Below are positions 1 through 9,491 of a stretch of 64,000 nucleotides of DNA, in pieces. Position 1 is the stretch's first letter, and each line of letters begins with the position of its first letter. The notes under the pieces were generated by a model. That model did not search any database and was not told the origin of the DNA. It was given only the letters and a program-made list of their open reading frames with translations. The translations under genes and the position numbers were made by a program. The stretch is from positions 46,974 through 110,973 of the forward strand of contig CAZPPG010000005.1 of the NCBI GenBank assembly GCA_964588385.1, read 5' to 3'. The DNA comes from JAHBWV01 sp964588385. GTDB lineage: Bacteria > Planctomycetota > Phycisphaerae > Phycisphaerales > UBA1924.

Positions 1-1629
1 GAGCGCGATCGCGTGCTGCATCATCGAGACGAACTTCGCGCGATCGCGGTAGTACATCGGCACCACCACGTTCTCGAGCTTGTCGTACGCGATCGCACGA
101 TCGGCCCCGTGATCGCGTGTCTCTCCGATCTGCGCCTCGGCCCCGATCGTCCAGCCCGTCACGTTCTCGATCATCCCTTCGATCCACCATCCATCCGGAG
201 TGGAGAGCGACGGCACACCATTGAGCGCGGCCTTCATGCCGCTGGTTCCCGAAGCTTCAAGCGGCGGTTCGGGCAGATTCACCCACACGTCGGTTCCCGC
301 GGTCAGCAGCGCGCCAAGCTCCATGTTGTAGTTTGGAAGGAACGCGATCCGCACGTCCGCCTTCAACGCCCGAATCGAAGCGTGGACCCGCTCGATCATG
401 CCCTTGCCGATCCCGTCGTGCGGATGGGCCTTGCCGGCGTACACGATCTGCAGAGGCCCAACCTCCTTGCAAATCCTTGCCAGACGCTCCGGATCCGAGA
501 GGAGCAGGTCTGTCCGCTTGTACGCCGTCACCCGGCGAGCGAAGCCCAGCGTCAGCACGTCAGGATCCATCTCAACGCCGCTGTCTGCGAACACTCGATC
601 CATCAGGGCTCGCTTCGTGACCTGGTGCGCCGCCCACACTCGCTCGGGCGCGATCCCCAGCACACCTCGCAGCTCGCTGTTGCTCCGACGCCAGCCGGGA
701 ACGTGCTCATCAAACAACTGACGCATCGGAGGCGACGCCCACGTCGCGGCGTGCACGCCGTTGGTGATCGAGTCGATCCGGTACCCGGGGAACATCGCCC
801 GCGAAACCTCCCCGTGCTTCTTGGCCACGCCGTTCGAGTACTTGCTCAGGTTCATCGCCAGACGCGTGGTGTTCAGGATCCCGTCCTCGCCGTAAAGGTC
901 AGGCCGGTGGAACACCGGGTGGTCGCCGACGATCCGACGGACCTCTTCAATGGCAAACCGGTCGTGCCCCGCGGCAATCGGCGTGTGCGTCGTGAAGACA
1001 CAGCGGGGACGCACGTACGACAGCGCGTCATAGTCGATGACGTCTCGCCCGGCGCGGCAGATGTACTCGCTCAGCAACTCCACCGTCAGGAACGACGCGT
1101 GTCCCTCGTTCATATGGAAGATCGTCACATCGTGCCCGATCGCCCGCATCATGCGCCGGCCGCCGATCCCCAGGATTGTCTCCTGCTTGATGCGGTGGCG
1201 GGCGTCCCCGCCGTACAACTGGTGTGTGATCGCTCGGTCTTCCAGCGAGTTGGACTCCAGGTCGGTGTCCAGGAAATAGACCGGCACGCGGTGCCCCGTC
1301 GCCCCGTGCACGTGCATGCAGAAGCAGCGGACAAACACGTTGCGGCCCTCGACCGGAACGCTGATCCGCGGCTCCATCGGCTGGAGCACCTCCTCCGGAT
1401 TCCATTCCGTGGGCCCTTCGGTCTGGTGCCCGTTCTCGTCTAACTGCTGGGTGAAGTAGCCCTTGCGATACAGAAGCGTGACCGCGCAGAGCGGCAGGCC
1501 GAGGTCCGCAGCCGCCCGGATCGAGTCGCCGGCCAGGATGCCCAAGCCTCCCGAGTACGTCGGAACGTCAGCCCGAAGCCCGATCTCCATCGAGAAGTAG
1601 GCAATGGTGTCCTTGGGGACGCTGCTCAT
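1..1629 (-). CDS. glgP: Alpha-glucan (glycogen/maltodextrin) phosphorylase, partial
   Basis: Cytoplasmic PLP enzyme that releases glucose-1-phosphate from alpha-1,4-glucans. An ATG at 1629 opens 543 codons without a stop up to the window edge, so the C-terminus is missing. The N-terminus (SSVPKDTIAYFSMEIGL) starts directly at the catalytic core, as in the short bacterial/archaeal phosphorylases and unlike the long regulated animal type. TNGVH lies near residue 290. The PLP-binding motif EASGTSGMKAALNG is intact, with the Schiff-base lysine at residue 466. It is transcribed divergently from the RND operon. Substrate choice (glycogen or maltodextrin) cannot be read from the sequence. Confidence 0.95.
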   Translation of the reverse strand, partial: MSSVPKDTIAYFSMEIGLRADVPTYSGGLGILAGDSIRAAADLGLPLCAVTLLYRKGYFTQQLDENGHQTEGPTEWNPEEVLQPMEPRISVPVEGRNVFVRCFCMHVHGATGHRVPVYFLDTDLESNSLEDRAITHQLYGGDARHRIKQETILGIGGRRMMRAIGHDVTIFHMNEGHASFLTVELLSEYICRAGRDVIDYDALSYVRPRCVFTTHTPIAAGHDRFAIEEVRRIVGDHPVFHRPDLYGEDGILNTTRLAMNLSKYSNGVAKKHGEVSRAMFPGYRIDSITNGVHAATWASPPMRQLFDEHVPGWRRSNSELRGVLGIAPERVWAAHQVTKRALMDRVFADSGVEMDPDVLTLGFARRVTAYKRTDLLLSDPERLARICKEVGPLQIVYAGKAHPHDGIGKGMIERVHASIRALKADVRIAFLPNYNMELGALLTAGTDVWVNLPEPPLEASGTSGMKAALNGVPSLSTPDGWWIEGMIENVTGWTIGAEAQIGETRDHGADRAIAYDKLENVVVPMYYRDRAKFVSMMQHAIAL

Positions 1630-1822
1630 GCTTCTGGCTCTCCGTAAGCGATCATGTCCAAGACTCGGACTGGACCGGGCTCCGTCCCGGGGCAAGGGTC
1701 AAGGGTAACGCCTTCAAGGCTCCTCGTCCGGATCGCCACGGAGTGACGCGCCCGCTCGTTCACGGAGTCGACCGGATCGCCCCCGGCGGCTGCGGATCCG
1801 CGCCATGCTGTTGCAACCCACT

Positions 1823-1846
1823 CATACCCCCGCGTAGTGGTATGAT
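1823..1846. promoter_or_regulatory. Inverted repeat overlapping a -10-like box between divergent genes
   Basis: CATACC (1823-1828) and GGTATG (1839-1844) form a perfect 6-bp dyad with a 10-nt spacer. The right arm overlaps TATGAT (1841-1846), a good -10 hexamer for the RND operon that starts at 1900. No good -35 is seen 17 nt upstream, as expected for an activator- or repressor-controlled promoter. The regulator is unknown. The dyad is short, so this is a weak call. Confidence 0.35.
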
Positions 1847-1899
1847 GGCGGCCACGTCGGAAGCGTGATCGCACTACCCCCGTCGCTCGGAGCGGAAGC

Positions 1900-3531
1900 A
1901 TGCTGAGTGGTCGCCTCGAAGCGCCGCATCTCGTCGATGGAAACCAGACACGGGTCAAGCTGGGAACATCGTTTGCGGTCGCACTCGCCCTCTCGGGGTG
2001 CATGGTTGGACCGAACTACGATCAGCCCTCCGCAGACGTGAATGAAGCTTGGCAGGCCGTCGAGGGCCCGCAGGCTGCCCCCACCGCCACCGATTGGTGG
2101 GCATCGTTCGATGACCCCACGCTCACCCGCCTCATCGAAGAGGCCCACGCCCAGAACCTGTCGCTCAAGGTTGCCGGTCTCCGCGTCATCGAGGCCCGTG
2201 CAGCCCGAGGCATCGCCGTCGGCGACTTCTTCCCACAGACGCAGAACGCGTTCGGCTCGATCAGCGCTGAGCAGCTCAGCGAGAACGAGGCCGCGGCATC
2301 CGGCGACCGCGCCTTCTCAAACGACATCGTCGGCCTGGAGGCGGCGTGGGAGCTGGATTTCTGGGGCAAGTTCCGCCGGGGCATCGAGGCCGCCGACGCG
2401 GAGGTACTCCTGGCCGTCGCGGACTTTGATTCGGTTTTCGTCACCCTCACGGCCGAGGTCGCCACCAACTACATCCTGGTCCGCTCGCTGCAGGAGCGTC
2501 TGGTCTTTGCTCGCGCCAACGTCGATCTTCAGGCCGAGACTCTCGAACTGACCGAGACGCGTTTCCGCGCTGGAGCCGTATCCGAACTGGACGTCGCCAC
2601 CGCTCGCGCGACACTGGCGAACACGCGTGCGCTCATTCCTGAGCTCGAGCTCGCGCTCCGACAGGCGACGCTGGCGCTCGGCGTGCTTCTCGGAAGGACG
2701 CCCTCGGCCCTCGAAGCCGAGCTCGCGACCGCTGACAACGCCGCACCTCGTGTTCCGGAAGCGCCCGCAACGATCGCGGCGGGTGTTCCTGCCGACCTCC
2801 TCCGCCGGCGTCCCGATGTCCGCGCCGCCGAACGCATCGCCGCCGCCCAGAGCGCCCGCATCGGGCAGGCCGAGGCCGACCTTTACCCGAGCATCACCAT
2901 CAGCGGCAGCACCGGCTTCGCGAGCAGCACCTTCGAGAACGGTCGAAGCTCCGACCTCGGCGACATCTTCGATGCCGATTCGTTCACGGGCTTCATCGGC
3001 CTGGGCATCAACTGGCCCATCCTGAACTACGGTCGGATCCGCAACAACGTCCGGGTTCAGGATGCACGCTTTGAACAGGCCGTTGCCGCGTACCAGGAGG
3101 TCGTGCTCCGCGCCGCTTCGGATGTTGAGGCCGGGCTGGCCGAGTTCCTCCGCTCGCGCGAGCGCAGCGACCATCTCTTCGAAGCCGTCGATGCGTCCAA
3201 TCGAAGCGTCGAGCTCTCTTTGATCCAGTATCGCGCCGGCGCCGTCGACTTCATCCGCGTCAACGACGCCCAGACCCAACTCGTTGAGCAGCAGGACAGC
3301 CTGGTGGTCTCTCGTGCCTCCATCGCGCTCGGCGCCGTTCGCACCTACCGCGCTCTCGGCGGCGGGTGGGAGATCCGGGAGCATCAGGAGTTCGTCGACG
3401 CGGAGACCGCAGAGCGCATGCGTGCCCGGACCAACTGGGGCGACGTGCTCACGCCCGACTGGGATCAGGGCAAGGATGTTGGATTCCCGCGTCCCGACGC
3501 CAGCGCGTCGGAGGTTGGAGGCGGAAAGTGA
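1900..3531 (+). CDS. RND efflux outer-membrane lipoprotein channel (NodT/OprM type)
   Basis: Outer-membrane component of a tripartite RND exporter, the TolC/OprM-like trimeric channel. The N-terminal signal ends in the lipobox LSGC with Cys34, followed by the family's typical MVGPNYDQP. Two outer-membrane-efflux repeats follow, at about residues 60-260 and 290-490. At 543 aa it is a little longer than usual because of a charged C-terminal tail after about residue 500. The start is the ATG at 1900; the next in-frame ATG lies after the lipobox. Its TGA overlaps the GTG start of the adaptor gene, so the two are translationally coupled. First gene of a channel-adaptor-pump operon. Confidence 0.93.
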   Translation: MLSGRLEAPHLVDGNQTRVKLGTSFAVALALSGCMVGPNYDQPSADVNEAWQAVEGPQAAPTATDWWASFDDPTLTRLIEEAHAQNLSLKVAGLRVIEARAARGIAVGDFFPQTQNAFGSISAEQLSENEAAASGDRAFSNDIVGLEAAWELDFWGKFRRGIEAADAEVLLAVADFDSVFVTLTAEVATNYILVRSLQERLVFARANVDLQAETLELTETRFRAGAVSELDVATARATLANTRALIPELELALRQATLALGVLLGRTPSALEAELATADNAAPRVPEAPATIAAGVPADLLRRRPDVRAAERIAAAQSARIGQAEADLYPSITISGSTGFASSTFENGRSSDLGDIFDADSFTGFIGLGINWPILNYGRIRNNVRVQDARFEQAVAAYQEVVLRAASDVEAGLAEFLRSRERSDHLFEAVDASNRSVELSLIQYRAGAVDFIRVNDAQTQLVEQQDSLVVSRASIALGAVRTYRALGGGWEIREHQEFVDAETAERMRARTNWGDVLTPDWDQGKDVGFPRPDASASEVGGGK

Positions 3532-4721
3532 CCCGTACGGAGCCATCGATGCCATCGTCAGCAAATCGTGCTCGCCGCCTGCGCCCCTTGCTGCTGCTTG
3601 CGCTGACGCTCGGCGCTTGCAAGAAGGGCGACGACTCGAACACCTACGTGCCGCCACCGCCGCCGGAGGTCATCGTCGCGAACCCGGTCCAGCGCGAAGT
3701 CACCAGCTTCCTCGCATACACGGGCGTGGTCGAGGCGTCAGAGACAGTGGAGCTGCGCGCACGCGTGCAGGGTTTCCTCGAGAGCGTCAACTTTCAGCCC
3801 GGTCAGCGCGTCAAGAAGGGCGACGTTCTCTTCGTCATCGACAAGCGTCAGTACATCGCGTCCGTCGAGCAGGCGAAGGCCGCCGTCGCCGCCCAGGAAG
3901 CCGCCCTGCTCGGCGCCGAGAACGACGCACGCTTGGCCCGGGAACTCGCCGATCAGCGTGCCGGACCCGAGATCGACGCCGTCATCAAGACCGCGCGGCG
4001 CGACGTCGTTGCCGCCGATCTCGCGAAGGCCAGGGCCGAACTGACCGAAGCCCTGCTGAATCTGGAGTATTGCGAGGTCGTGGCCCCCATCGACGGACGC
4101 ATCAGCGAGAACTACGTCGACATCGGCAACCTGGTCGGACGCGGCGAGACCACGCTTCTGGCCGTCATCGTGCAGGCGTCGCCCGTATATGTCTCCATCG
4201 ACGTGAGTGAGAATGATGTTCTCAAGGTTCGTCGCGAGCAGCTGGGTGATCGCGATGTGAGCGAACCGGGCCAGATCGCTCCGGGCGTGTGGCGCCCCAG
4301 CGAGTTGGCCCTTGCCGACCAAACCGAGTTCTCGTACCCGGGACGCGTCGATTACGTCGCCCCGCAGCTCGACCGCGTCTCCGCGACGCTCCGCGTCCGC
4401 ACCACATACGAGAACAAGGACGAGTCGCTCCTTCCCGGCTTCTTCGCCCGCGTGCGCTTCCCGATGTCATCCGCAAACGCCATCCTCGTTCCCGAGTCGG
4501 CGCTCCTGTCCGACCAGCTCGGCCGATACGCGATGGTGGTCAACGAGAAAGACGAGGTCGAGCAGCGACGCGTGAAGATCGGCGTGCTCGACGGCATGGT
4601 CCGTGTCGTGGAAGAGGGCCTCACTCCGCAGGATCGCGTCATCGTGCTCGGCGTGCTCAAGGCCCGTCCCGGCTCCAAGGTCACACCCAAGATGCAGGAG
4701 CCGGCCGCTCAGGGCCGCTGA
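3528..4721 (+). CDS. RND efflux periplasmic adaptor lipoprotein (HlyD/AcrA family)
   Basis: Membrane-fusion protein linking the inner-membrane pump to the outer-membrane channel. The GTG start at 3528 overlaps the previous stop (GTGA) and follows GGAGGCGGAAA. The reading frame stays open further upstream, but only inside the preceding gene. The signal ends in LTLGAC (Cys31), so the protein is lipid-anchored. Then come a biotinyl-lipoyl-like half (VEASETVELRARVQGFLE), an alpha-hairpin of about 80 residues, the second lipoyl half (APIDGRISENYVDIGNLV) and beta-barrel and membrane-proximal domains. 397 aa is normal for the family. The pump gene starts 9 nt downstream. Confidence 0.93.
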   Translation: MTRTEPSMPSSANRARRLRPLLLLALTLGACKKGDDSNTYVPPPPPEVIVANPVQREVTSFLAYTGVVEASETVELRARVQGFLESVNFQPGQRVKKGDVLFVIDKRQYIASVEQAKAAVAAQEAALLGAENDARLARELADQRAGPEIDAVIKTARRDVVAADLAKARAELTEALLNLEYCEVVAPIDGRISENYVDIGNLVGRGETTLLAVIVQASPVYVSIDVSENDVLKVRREQLGDRDVSEPGQIAPGVWRPSELALADQTEFSYPGRVDYVAPQLDRVSATLRVRTTYENKDESLLPGFFARVRFPMSSANAILVPESALLSDQLGRYAMVVNEKDEVEQRRVKIGVLDGMVRVVEEGLTPQDRVIVLGVLKARPGSKVTPKMQEPAAQGR

Positions 4722-4730
4722 GGAGGACGC

Positions 4731-7700
4731 ATGCTCGCCGAGTTCCCGGTTCGCCGGCCCATCGTCTCGATGGTGATCTCCATCCTGATCGTCATCATGG
4801 GCGTGGTCGCATACCCCACGCTCCCGATCGCGCAATACCCCGACATCACCCCTCCCGTCATCCAGGTCACCGCCACGTATCCCGGCGCGAGCGCACAGGT
4901 CGTCGCCGACACCGTCGCCTCTCCCATTGAGCAGGAGGTCAACGGCGTCCCCGGCATGATCTACATGGAGAGCACCTCCGCCAGTGACGGCTCCTACACC
5001 CTCGACGTCACGTTCGAACTCGGAACCGATATCGACATCGCCTCCGTGCTCGTGCAGAACCGCGTGAGCATCGCCCAGCCCAAACTCCCGGAAGAGGTCA
5101 AGCGGAACGGCATCACCACGGACAAGGTCTCCTCCAGCTTCATCAGCATCTTCTCACTCGCGCCCAGGGACAAGGAGGCCGCCGCGAAGTACGACGACCT
5201 CTTCATTACCAACTACATCACCATCAATCTCCTCGACGAGATCAAGCGCATCAAGGGCGTCGGCGATGCCACCATCTTCCCGGCCAAGGACTACGGCATC
5301 CGCGTGTGGCTCGACCCCGATCGTCTGAAAGCCCGCGATCTCACGACCATGGACGTCATCGGCGCGCTCAAGGAGCAGAACGTCCAGGTCGCCGCGGGCG
5401 CCATCGGCCAGCCCCCGGTCCCGACCGGCCAGGCCTACCAGTACAATGTCTCAACCCTCGGTCGTCTCAGCAGCGTCGATGAGTTCGAGAACGTCATCGT
5501 TCGCGCCGAGGGCAACCGCATCACCCGGATCAAGGACGTTGCCCGCGTCGAGCTCGGCGGCAAGTCCTACGACCTCCTCGCCGCCTACAAGGGCACGCCC
5601 GCCGCGATCTGCATCGTCTACCAGGCGCCCGGCGGCAACGCCGTCCAGGTCGCCACCGAGGTCGAAAAGCTCCTGCACGCGAAGACCGATGCCCTGCCCG
5701 AAGGGCTCTCGTTCGAGATCGTCTACGACAGCTCGGAGTTTGTCCTCGCCGCTGTCGAGTCCGTCTACCACACGTTCTTCGAAGCCCTCGCGCTCGTGCT
5801 TGCGGTGGTCATCATCTTCCTCGGCAGCCTCCGCCTCTCCGTCATCCCGATGCTGGCGATCCCGGTCTCGATCATCGGCACGTTCTTCTTTGCCAAGCTC
5901 TCCGGCTTCTCCGTGAACATGCCCGTGCTCTTCGGGCTCGTCGTCGCGATCGGCATCGTCGTTGACGACGCCATCGTCGTTGTCGAGAACGTCGAGAGCG
6001 TGATGAAGCGCACGCACAAGCCGCCGAAGGAAGCCACCATCATCGCCATGAAAGAGGTGTTGGCGCCCGTCATGAGCATCACCGTCGTCCTCATGGCGGT
6101 CTTCGTCCCCACCGCGTTCCTCCCCGGCATCAGCGGCCAGCTCTTCAAGCAGTTCGCCCTCACCATCGCCGCCAGCACCTTCCTCTCCGGCGTGTGCGCT
6201 GTCACGCTCACACCCGCCCTCTGCGGCGTCATCCTGAAGCCCCACAAGGAGGGCCATAAGCCTTTCACCCTCGTGAGACTCTTCAATCAGGGGTTCGACG
6301 CCCTCGCCAACGGGTACGCCCGTCTGATCAAGTTCCTGGTCCACCCCGCCATCGTTCTGTTCACGCTCGGCGCGTTCGGCGCCTGCGTCTTCGCCATCGG
6401 ATGGACCTTCACCAAGGTCCCGACCGGGTTCGTGCCGCTCGAAGACCGCGGCCTCATCATGGTCGATGTCTGGATGCCCGACTCGGCCTCTCAGGAACGA
6501 ACCACCGCCGCCGCAAAGAAGGTCGAAGAGATCCTCGCGAACACCGATGGGGTGAAGAACTTCAGCCGTCTCTCCGGCTTCTCGATCATCAATGACAAAG
6601 GCTCGAACTACGCCGCGATGTTCGCCGGACTCGAGGAATGGTCCGTCCGGCTCCCGAAGGGCCGCGACACCGACACGATCATGGCCGAGCTCCGACAGAA
6701 GACCGCCGCGATCCCGGACGCGATCTGCATTGTCTTCTCGCTGCCCGCGATCGACGGTGTGGGCAGCGCATCGGGCTTCGACCTTCGCCTGCAGGATCGA
6801 GTCGGGCTCGGACGCCAGGCCATGGGCGAACTGGTTCAGGGTCTGGTCGTCGACGGAAATGCCCAGTCAAAGCTCCAAGCCGTCAACAGTGGCTTCCGAG
6901 CCTCGGTGCCCCAGCTCTTTGCCGACGTCGATCGCGAGAAGGTCAAGAAGCTGGGCATCCCGCTCCAGGACGTTTTCTCCACGATGTCCGGCTACCTCGC
7001 CTCCGCGTACGTCAACGACTTCAACCTCTTCGGGCGCACCTGGCAGGTCAACGTCTCCGCCGACAGCCGCTTCCGCGCCCTCCGCGAGGACATCCTGAAG
7101 CTCGACGTCCGCAAGCCCGACGGCAGCATGGTCCCCCTCGGGTCGCTCATGACAGTGCGGGAAACCATGGGCGCCGACCGCGTGATCAGATACAACATCT
7201 TCCCGTCCGCGGTGCTCCAGGGTCAGCCCGCGCCCGGCACATCCTCCGGTGATGCCCTTGACGTCGTCGAGTCGATGGCAAACGCCAAACTCCCGCCCGG
7301 CATGACTTATGAATGGACCGCCCTCTCGTATCAGGAGAAGCTCGTCGGCAACCAGGCCATCATCGTGTTCGCGATGGCCCTTCTCGTCGTCTATCTCATC
7401 CTCGCCGCTCTCTACGAGTCATGGTTCATCCCGCTCTCGGTCATCTTCTCCATACCTCTCGCCGTGCTCGGCGCCATGGCCGGCCTGATGTACCGCGGCA
7501 TGGACAACAATATCTACACGCAGGTCGGGCTCGTGCTCCTCGTCGGACTCGGCGCCAAGAACGCCATTCTCATCGTTGAGTTTGCCAAGGCCTATCGCGA
7601 ACAGGGAAAGCCGATTGTCGAGTCCGCGGTCGAGGCCTCGCGCCAGCGTCTCCGGCCCATCCTCATGACCGCGCTCGCTTTCATCCTCGGCGTGCTCCCG

Positions 7701-7913
7701 CTGATGATCGCGACCGGCGCGGGCGCTGCCAGCCGCCAGGCGATTGGAACCGCCGTCTTCTACGGGATGATCGGGAACACCCTCCTGGGCCTGCTGTTCA
7801 CGCCGGTGCTGTACGTCGTGATCCAGGTCCTCACCGAGAAGGTCTTCGGACCGCCCAAGTCCATCAAGGCCGCGCCCGAGGGTTCCGCCTCCGCGCCAAC
7901 CTCGCACGCATGA
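4731..7913 (+). CDS. RND multidrug efflux pump, inner-membrane subunit (AcrB/HAE1 family)
   Basis: Proton-driven inner-membrane exporter of the hydrophobe/amphiphile efflux family. The ATG at 4731 is preceded by GAGGAGG. At 1060 aa it has the standard size, with 12 predicted membrane segments and two large periplasmic loops. The TM4 proton-relay aspartates are D412 and D413 (IVVDDAIVVVEN) and the TM10 lysine is K943 (GLGAKNAILIVEF), matching D407/D408/K940 of E. coli AcrB. The pump is therefore probably functional. The substrate cannot be deduced. A two-component system lies 900 bp downstream but is not contiguous with the operon. Confidence 0.96.
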   Translation: MLAEFPVRRPIVSMVISILIVIMGVVAYPTLPIAQYPDITPPVIQVTATYPGASAQVVADTVASPIEQEVNGVPGMIYMESTSASDGSYTLDVTFELGTDIDIASVLVQNRVSIAQPKLPEEVKRNGITTDKVSSSFISIFSLAPRDKEAAAKYDDLFITNYITINLLDEIKRIKGVGDATIFPAKDYGIRVWLDPDRLKARDLTTMDVIGALKEQNVQVAAGAIGQPPVPTGQAYQYNVSTLGRLSSVDEFENVIVRAEGNRITRIKDVARVELGGKSYDLLAAYKGTPAAICIVYQAPGGNAVQVATEVEKLLHAKTDALPEGLSFEIVYDSSEFVLAAVESVYHTFFEALALVLAVVIIFLGSLRLSVIPMLAIPVSIIGTFFFAKLSGFSVNMPVLFGLVVAIGIVVDDAIVVVENVESVMKRTHKPPKEATIIAMKEVLAPVMSITVVLMAVFVPTAFLPGISGQLFKQFALTIAASTFLSGVCAVTLTPALCGVILKPHKEGHKPFTLVRLFNQGFDALANGYARLIKFLVHPAIVLFTLGAFGACVFAIGWTFTKVPTGFVPLEDRGLIMVDVWMPDSASQERTTAAAKKVEEILANTDGVKNFSRLSGFSIINDKGSNYAAMFAGLEEWSVRLPKGRDTDTIMAELRQKTAAIPDAICIVFSLPAIDGVGSASGFDLRLQDRVGLGRQAMGELVQGLVVDGNAQSKLQAVNSGFRASVPQLFADVDREKVKKLGIPLQDVFSTMSGYLASAYVNDFNLFGRTWQVNVSADSRFRALREDILKLDVRKPDGSMVPLGSLMTVRETMGADRVIRYNIFPSAVLQGQPAPGTSSGDALDVVESMANAKLPPGMTYEWTALSYQEKLVGNQAIIVFAMALLVVYLILAALYESWFIPLSVIFSIPLAVLGAMAGLMYRGMDNNIYTQVGLVLLVGLGAKNAILIVEFAKAYREQGKPIVESAVEASRQRLRPILMTALAFILGVLPLMIATGAGAASRQAIGTAVFYGMIGNTLLGLLFTPVLYVVIQVLTEKVFGPPKSIKAAPEGSASAPTSHA

Positions 7914-7992
7914 TCCGCCCGCCCGCGCCGGCATCACCCGGTCGCGAAGGCGCTGCGACAACGAACTTCCGCGAAACTCAAGGAGACACGTC

Positions 7993-8352
7993 GTGCGTGT
8001 CATGATCGTCGGCGCATCGGAGGATCGTGCCAAGTTTGGAAACAAGGCCGTGCGTGCGTACCTGCGACAGGGCCACGTCGTTCTGCCAGTCAATCCGCAC
8101 GCCGCGTCCATTGAGGGGCTCGATGTCTACCGCACCATTGCTGCAGTACCGGGTCCGATCGATCGCGCCGCGATGTACGTTCCTCCCGAAGTTGGCGTGA
8201 GACTGATGGGAGAGCTTGCCAGCCGCGCGGACGTCGCGGAGGTCTGGCTCAATCCCGGCGCTGATGGTCCTTCCGTCATCGCTGAGGCCAACCGGCTCGG
8301 CCTGCATGTCGTGATCGCGTGCGCGATCGTCGATATTGGCGAGAGACCCTGA
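7993..8352 (+). CDS. CoA-binding domain protein (YccU-like)
   Basis: Small Rossmann-fold protein of the CoA-binding family. It begins with MRVMIVGASEDRAKFGNKAV (a dinucleotide-binding-like GAS loop), followed by VLPVNPHA, VPPEVGVRLM and a conserved VWLNPGADG segment. The GTG start at 7993 follows AAGGAGAC with good spacing. At 119 aa it is slightly shorter than typical members (130-145 aa). It stands alone downstream of the RND operon, 79 nt after the pump stop. The cellular role of the family is poorly defined, and no catalytic residues can be assigned. Confidence 0.85.
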   Translation: MRVMIVGASEDRAKFGNKAVRAYLRQGHVVLPVNPHAASIEGLDVYRTIAAVPGPIDRAAMYVPPEVGVRLMGELASRADVAEVWLNPGADGPSVIAEANRLGLHVVIACAIVDIGERP

Positions 8353-8420
8353 CGCGCCCGGCGCGACAGGGTCCCGTCGTCTCCGCCATTCACTTATCTA
8401 CGCACGCCGAGCGCTGCGAT

Positions 8421-8588
8421 TCAGTCCGCGTCTTCCGCGGCATCCTCGATGTTGTCTCCCAGGTTCTCAATATCGCGCCCGACGCCCTTGGTCGTCTGAC
8501 AAGCCGCCACGCCCCCGACCACGAACACCGCAAGCACGATCGCGAGCGGCCTTGAGACACGCATCCACAACGAGCGAACAACTTCCAT
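8421..8588 (-). CDS. Entericidin-like small lipoprotein
   Basis: A 55-residue lipoprotein precursor. A hydrophobic signal ends in the lipobox GVAAC (Cys30), and the mature peptide is QTTKGVGRDIENLGDNIEDAAEDAD. The pattern of a Cys followed by TxxGxGxDIxxxGxxIexAA is that of the entericidin A/B (EcnAB) family, small cell-envelope lipoproteins linked to stress or lysis. The ATG at 8588 is preceded by AAGGAAG. The frame is open further upstream, but those residues do not look like a signal. It lies antisense between the CoA-binding protein and the response-regulator gene, 224 nt from the latter. Confidence 0.75.
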   Translation of the reverse strand: MEVVRSLWMRVSRPLAIVLAVFVVGGVAACQTTKGVGRDIENLGDNIEDAAEDAD

Positions 8589-8812
8589 CGGTGCTTCCTT
8601 TCTTCCAGCAGATGCGGACACACCGCCCGCTCCCCCGCCGGAGACGGAGGCAGTATGCAGCACACTACCGTGCGCCAACTGAATCCAGGATGAATCCGTC
8701 TTCATCGTGCTTCGCGATCTGGCGCGCACTGTGTCTCGTACTTGGTAATAGAATGCGTGCGTGATCAGGCTCAGACCCTCCCGCACCGTTTGACACTCGA
8801 AAGGAGTGCCGC

Positions 8813-9487
8813 ATGCGAGTGCTGATAGTTGAAGACAACCCCAAGATGGCCGAATCGATCCAGCGAGGCCTGCGTGAGCATGGCTTCGCGGCCGACGTGA
8901 GTCATTCAGGTTTCGAGGGCGAAGACCTCGCCGCGATCGAACCGTACGACCTGGTGCTGCTCGACCTCATGCTTCCCGACCGCGACGGCGTGGAAGTCTG
9001 CAGGAACTTGCGTCGCCGATGTGTCAAGACGCCCATTCTCATGCTCACCGCGCTCTCCAGCACGGACGACAAGGTCACGGGGCTCGACGCGGGCGCCGAC
9101 GACTACCTGGCGAAGCCGTTTGAGTTTGAGGAACTGCTCGCCCGCATCCGCGCGCTTCTCCGCCGAGGGGAGGCGAGCCAGGGTCGAGTGCTCGAGTGCG
9201 ACAACCTCACGCTCGATCTCTACACCCGCCGCGCAACCCGCGGCGACGTGCAGATCGATCTGTCGAACAAGGAGTTCGCCCTCCTCGAGTACCTGATGCG
9301 GAATCCGAATCGCGTCCTCTCGCGAACCCAGATTTCAGAGAAGGTCTGGGACATGAACAGCGATCCGTCCAGTAATGTGATTGACGTCTATGTGTCAGCG
9401 CTGCGCAAGAAGCTCGATCGGGGGTTCGATAACGAACTGTTCCACACCGTAAAGGGAGCCGGTTACCGCTTCGGAATCATGGACTGA
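8813..9487 (+). CDS. OmpR-family response regulator
   Basis: DNA-binding two-component regulator. The receiver domain has acidic pocket residues E7/D8, phosphoacceptor D51 (VLLDLMLPD), switch T79 and K101 (KPFE). A linker leads to a winged-helix effector domain (LSNKEFALLEYLMRNP, NVIDVYVSALRKK, VKGAGYRF) at residues 125-223. The ATG at 8813 follows AAAGGAG. At 224 aa it is standard length. The stop lies 4 nt before the kinase gene, so the pair is one operon. Targets are unknown; the RND operon upstream is a possible one, but nothing in the sequence shows it. Confidence 0.95.
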   Translation: MRVLIVEDNPKMAESIQRGLREHGFAADVSHSGFEGEDLAAIEPYDLVLLDLMLPDRDGVEVCRNLRRRCVKTPILMLTALSSTDDKVTGLDAGADDYLAKPFEFEELLARIRALLRRGEASQGRVLECDNLTLDLYTRRATRGDVQIDLSNKEFALLEYLMRNPNRVLSRTQISEKVWDMNSDPSSNVIDVYVSALRKKLDRGFDNELFHTVKGAGYRFGIMD

Positions 9488-9491
9488 TGGA

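Noticed and set aside
13..1443. Long plus-strand ORF (476 codons)
   Set aside because: It lies antisense to the phosphorylase gene and its product is rich in His/Arg/Val with no fold; it is a GC-driven shadow.
1626..2003. 125-codon minus-strand ORF overlapping the phosphorylase start
   Set aside because: It crosses the intergenic region and the beginning of the RND operon, has a biased composition and no domain.
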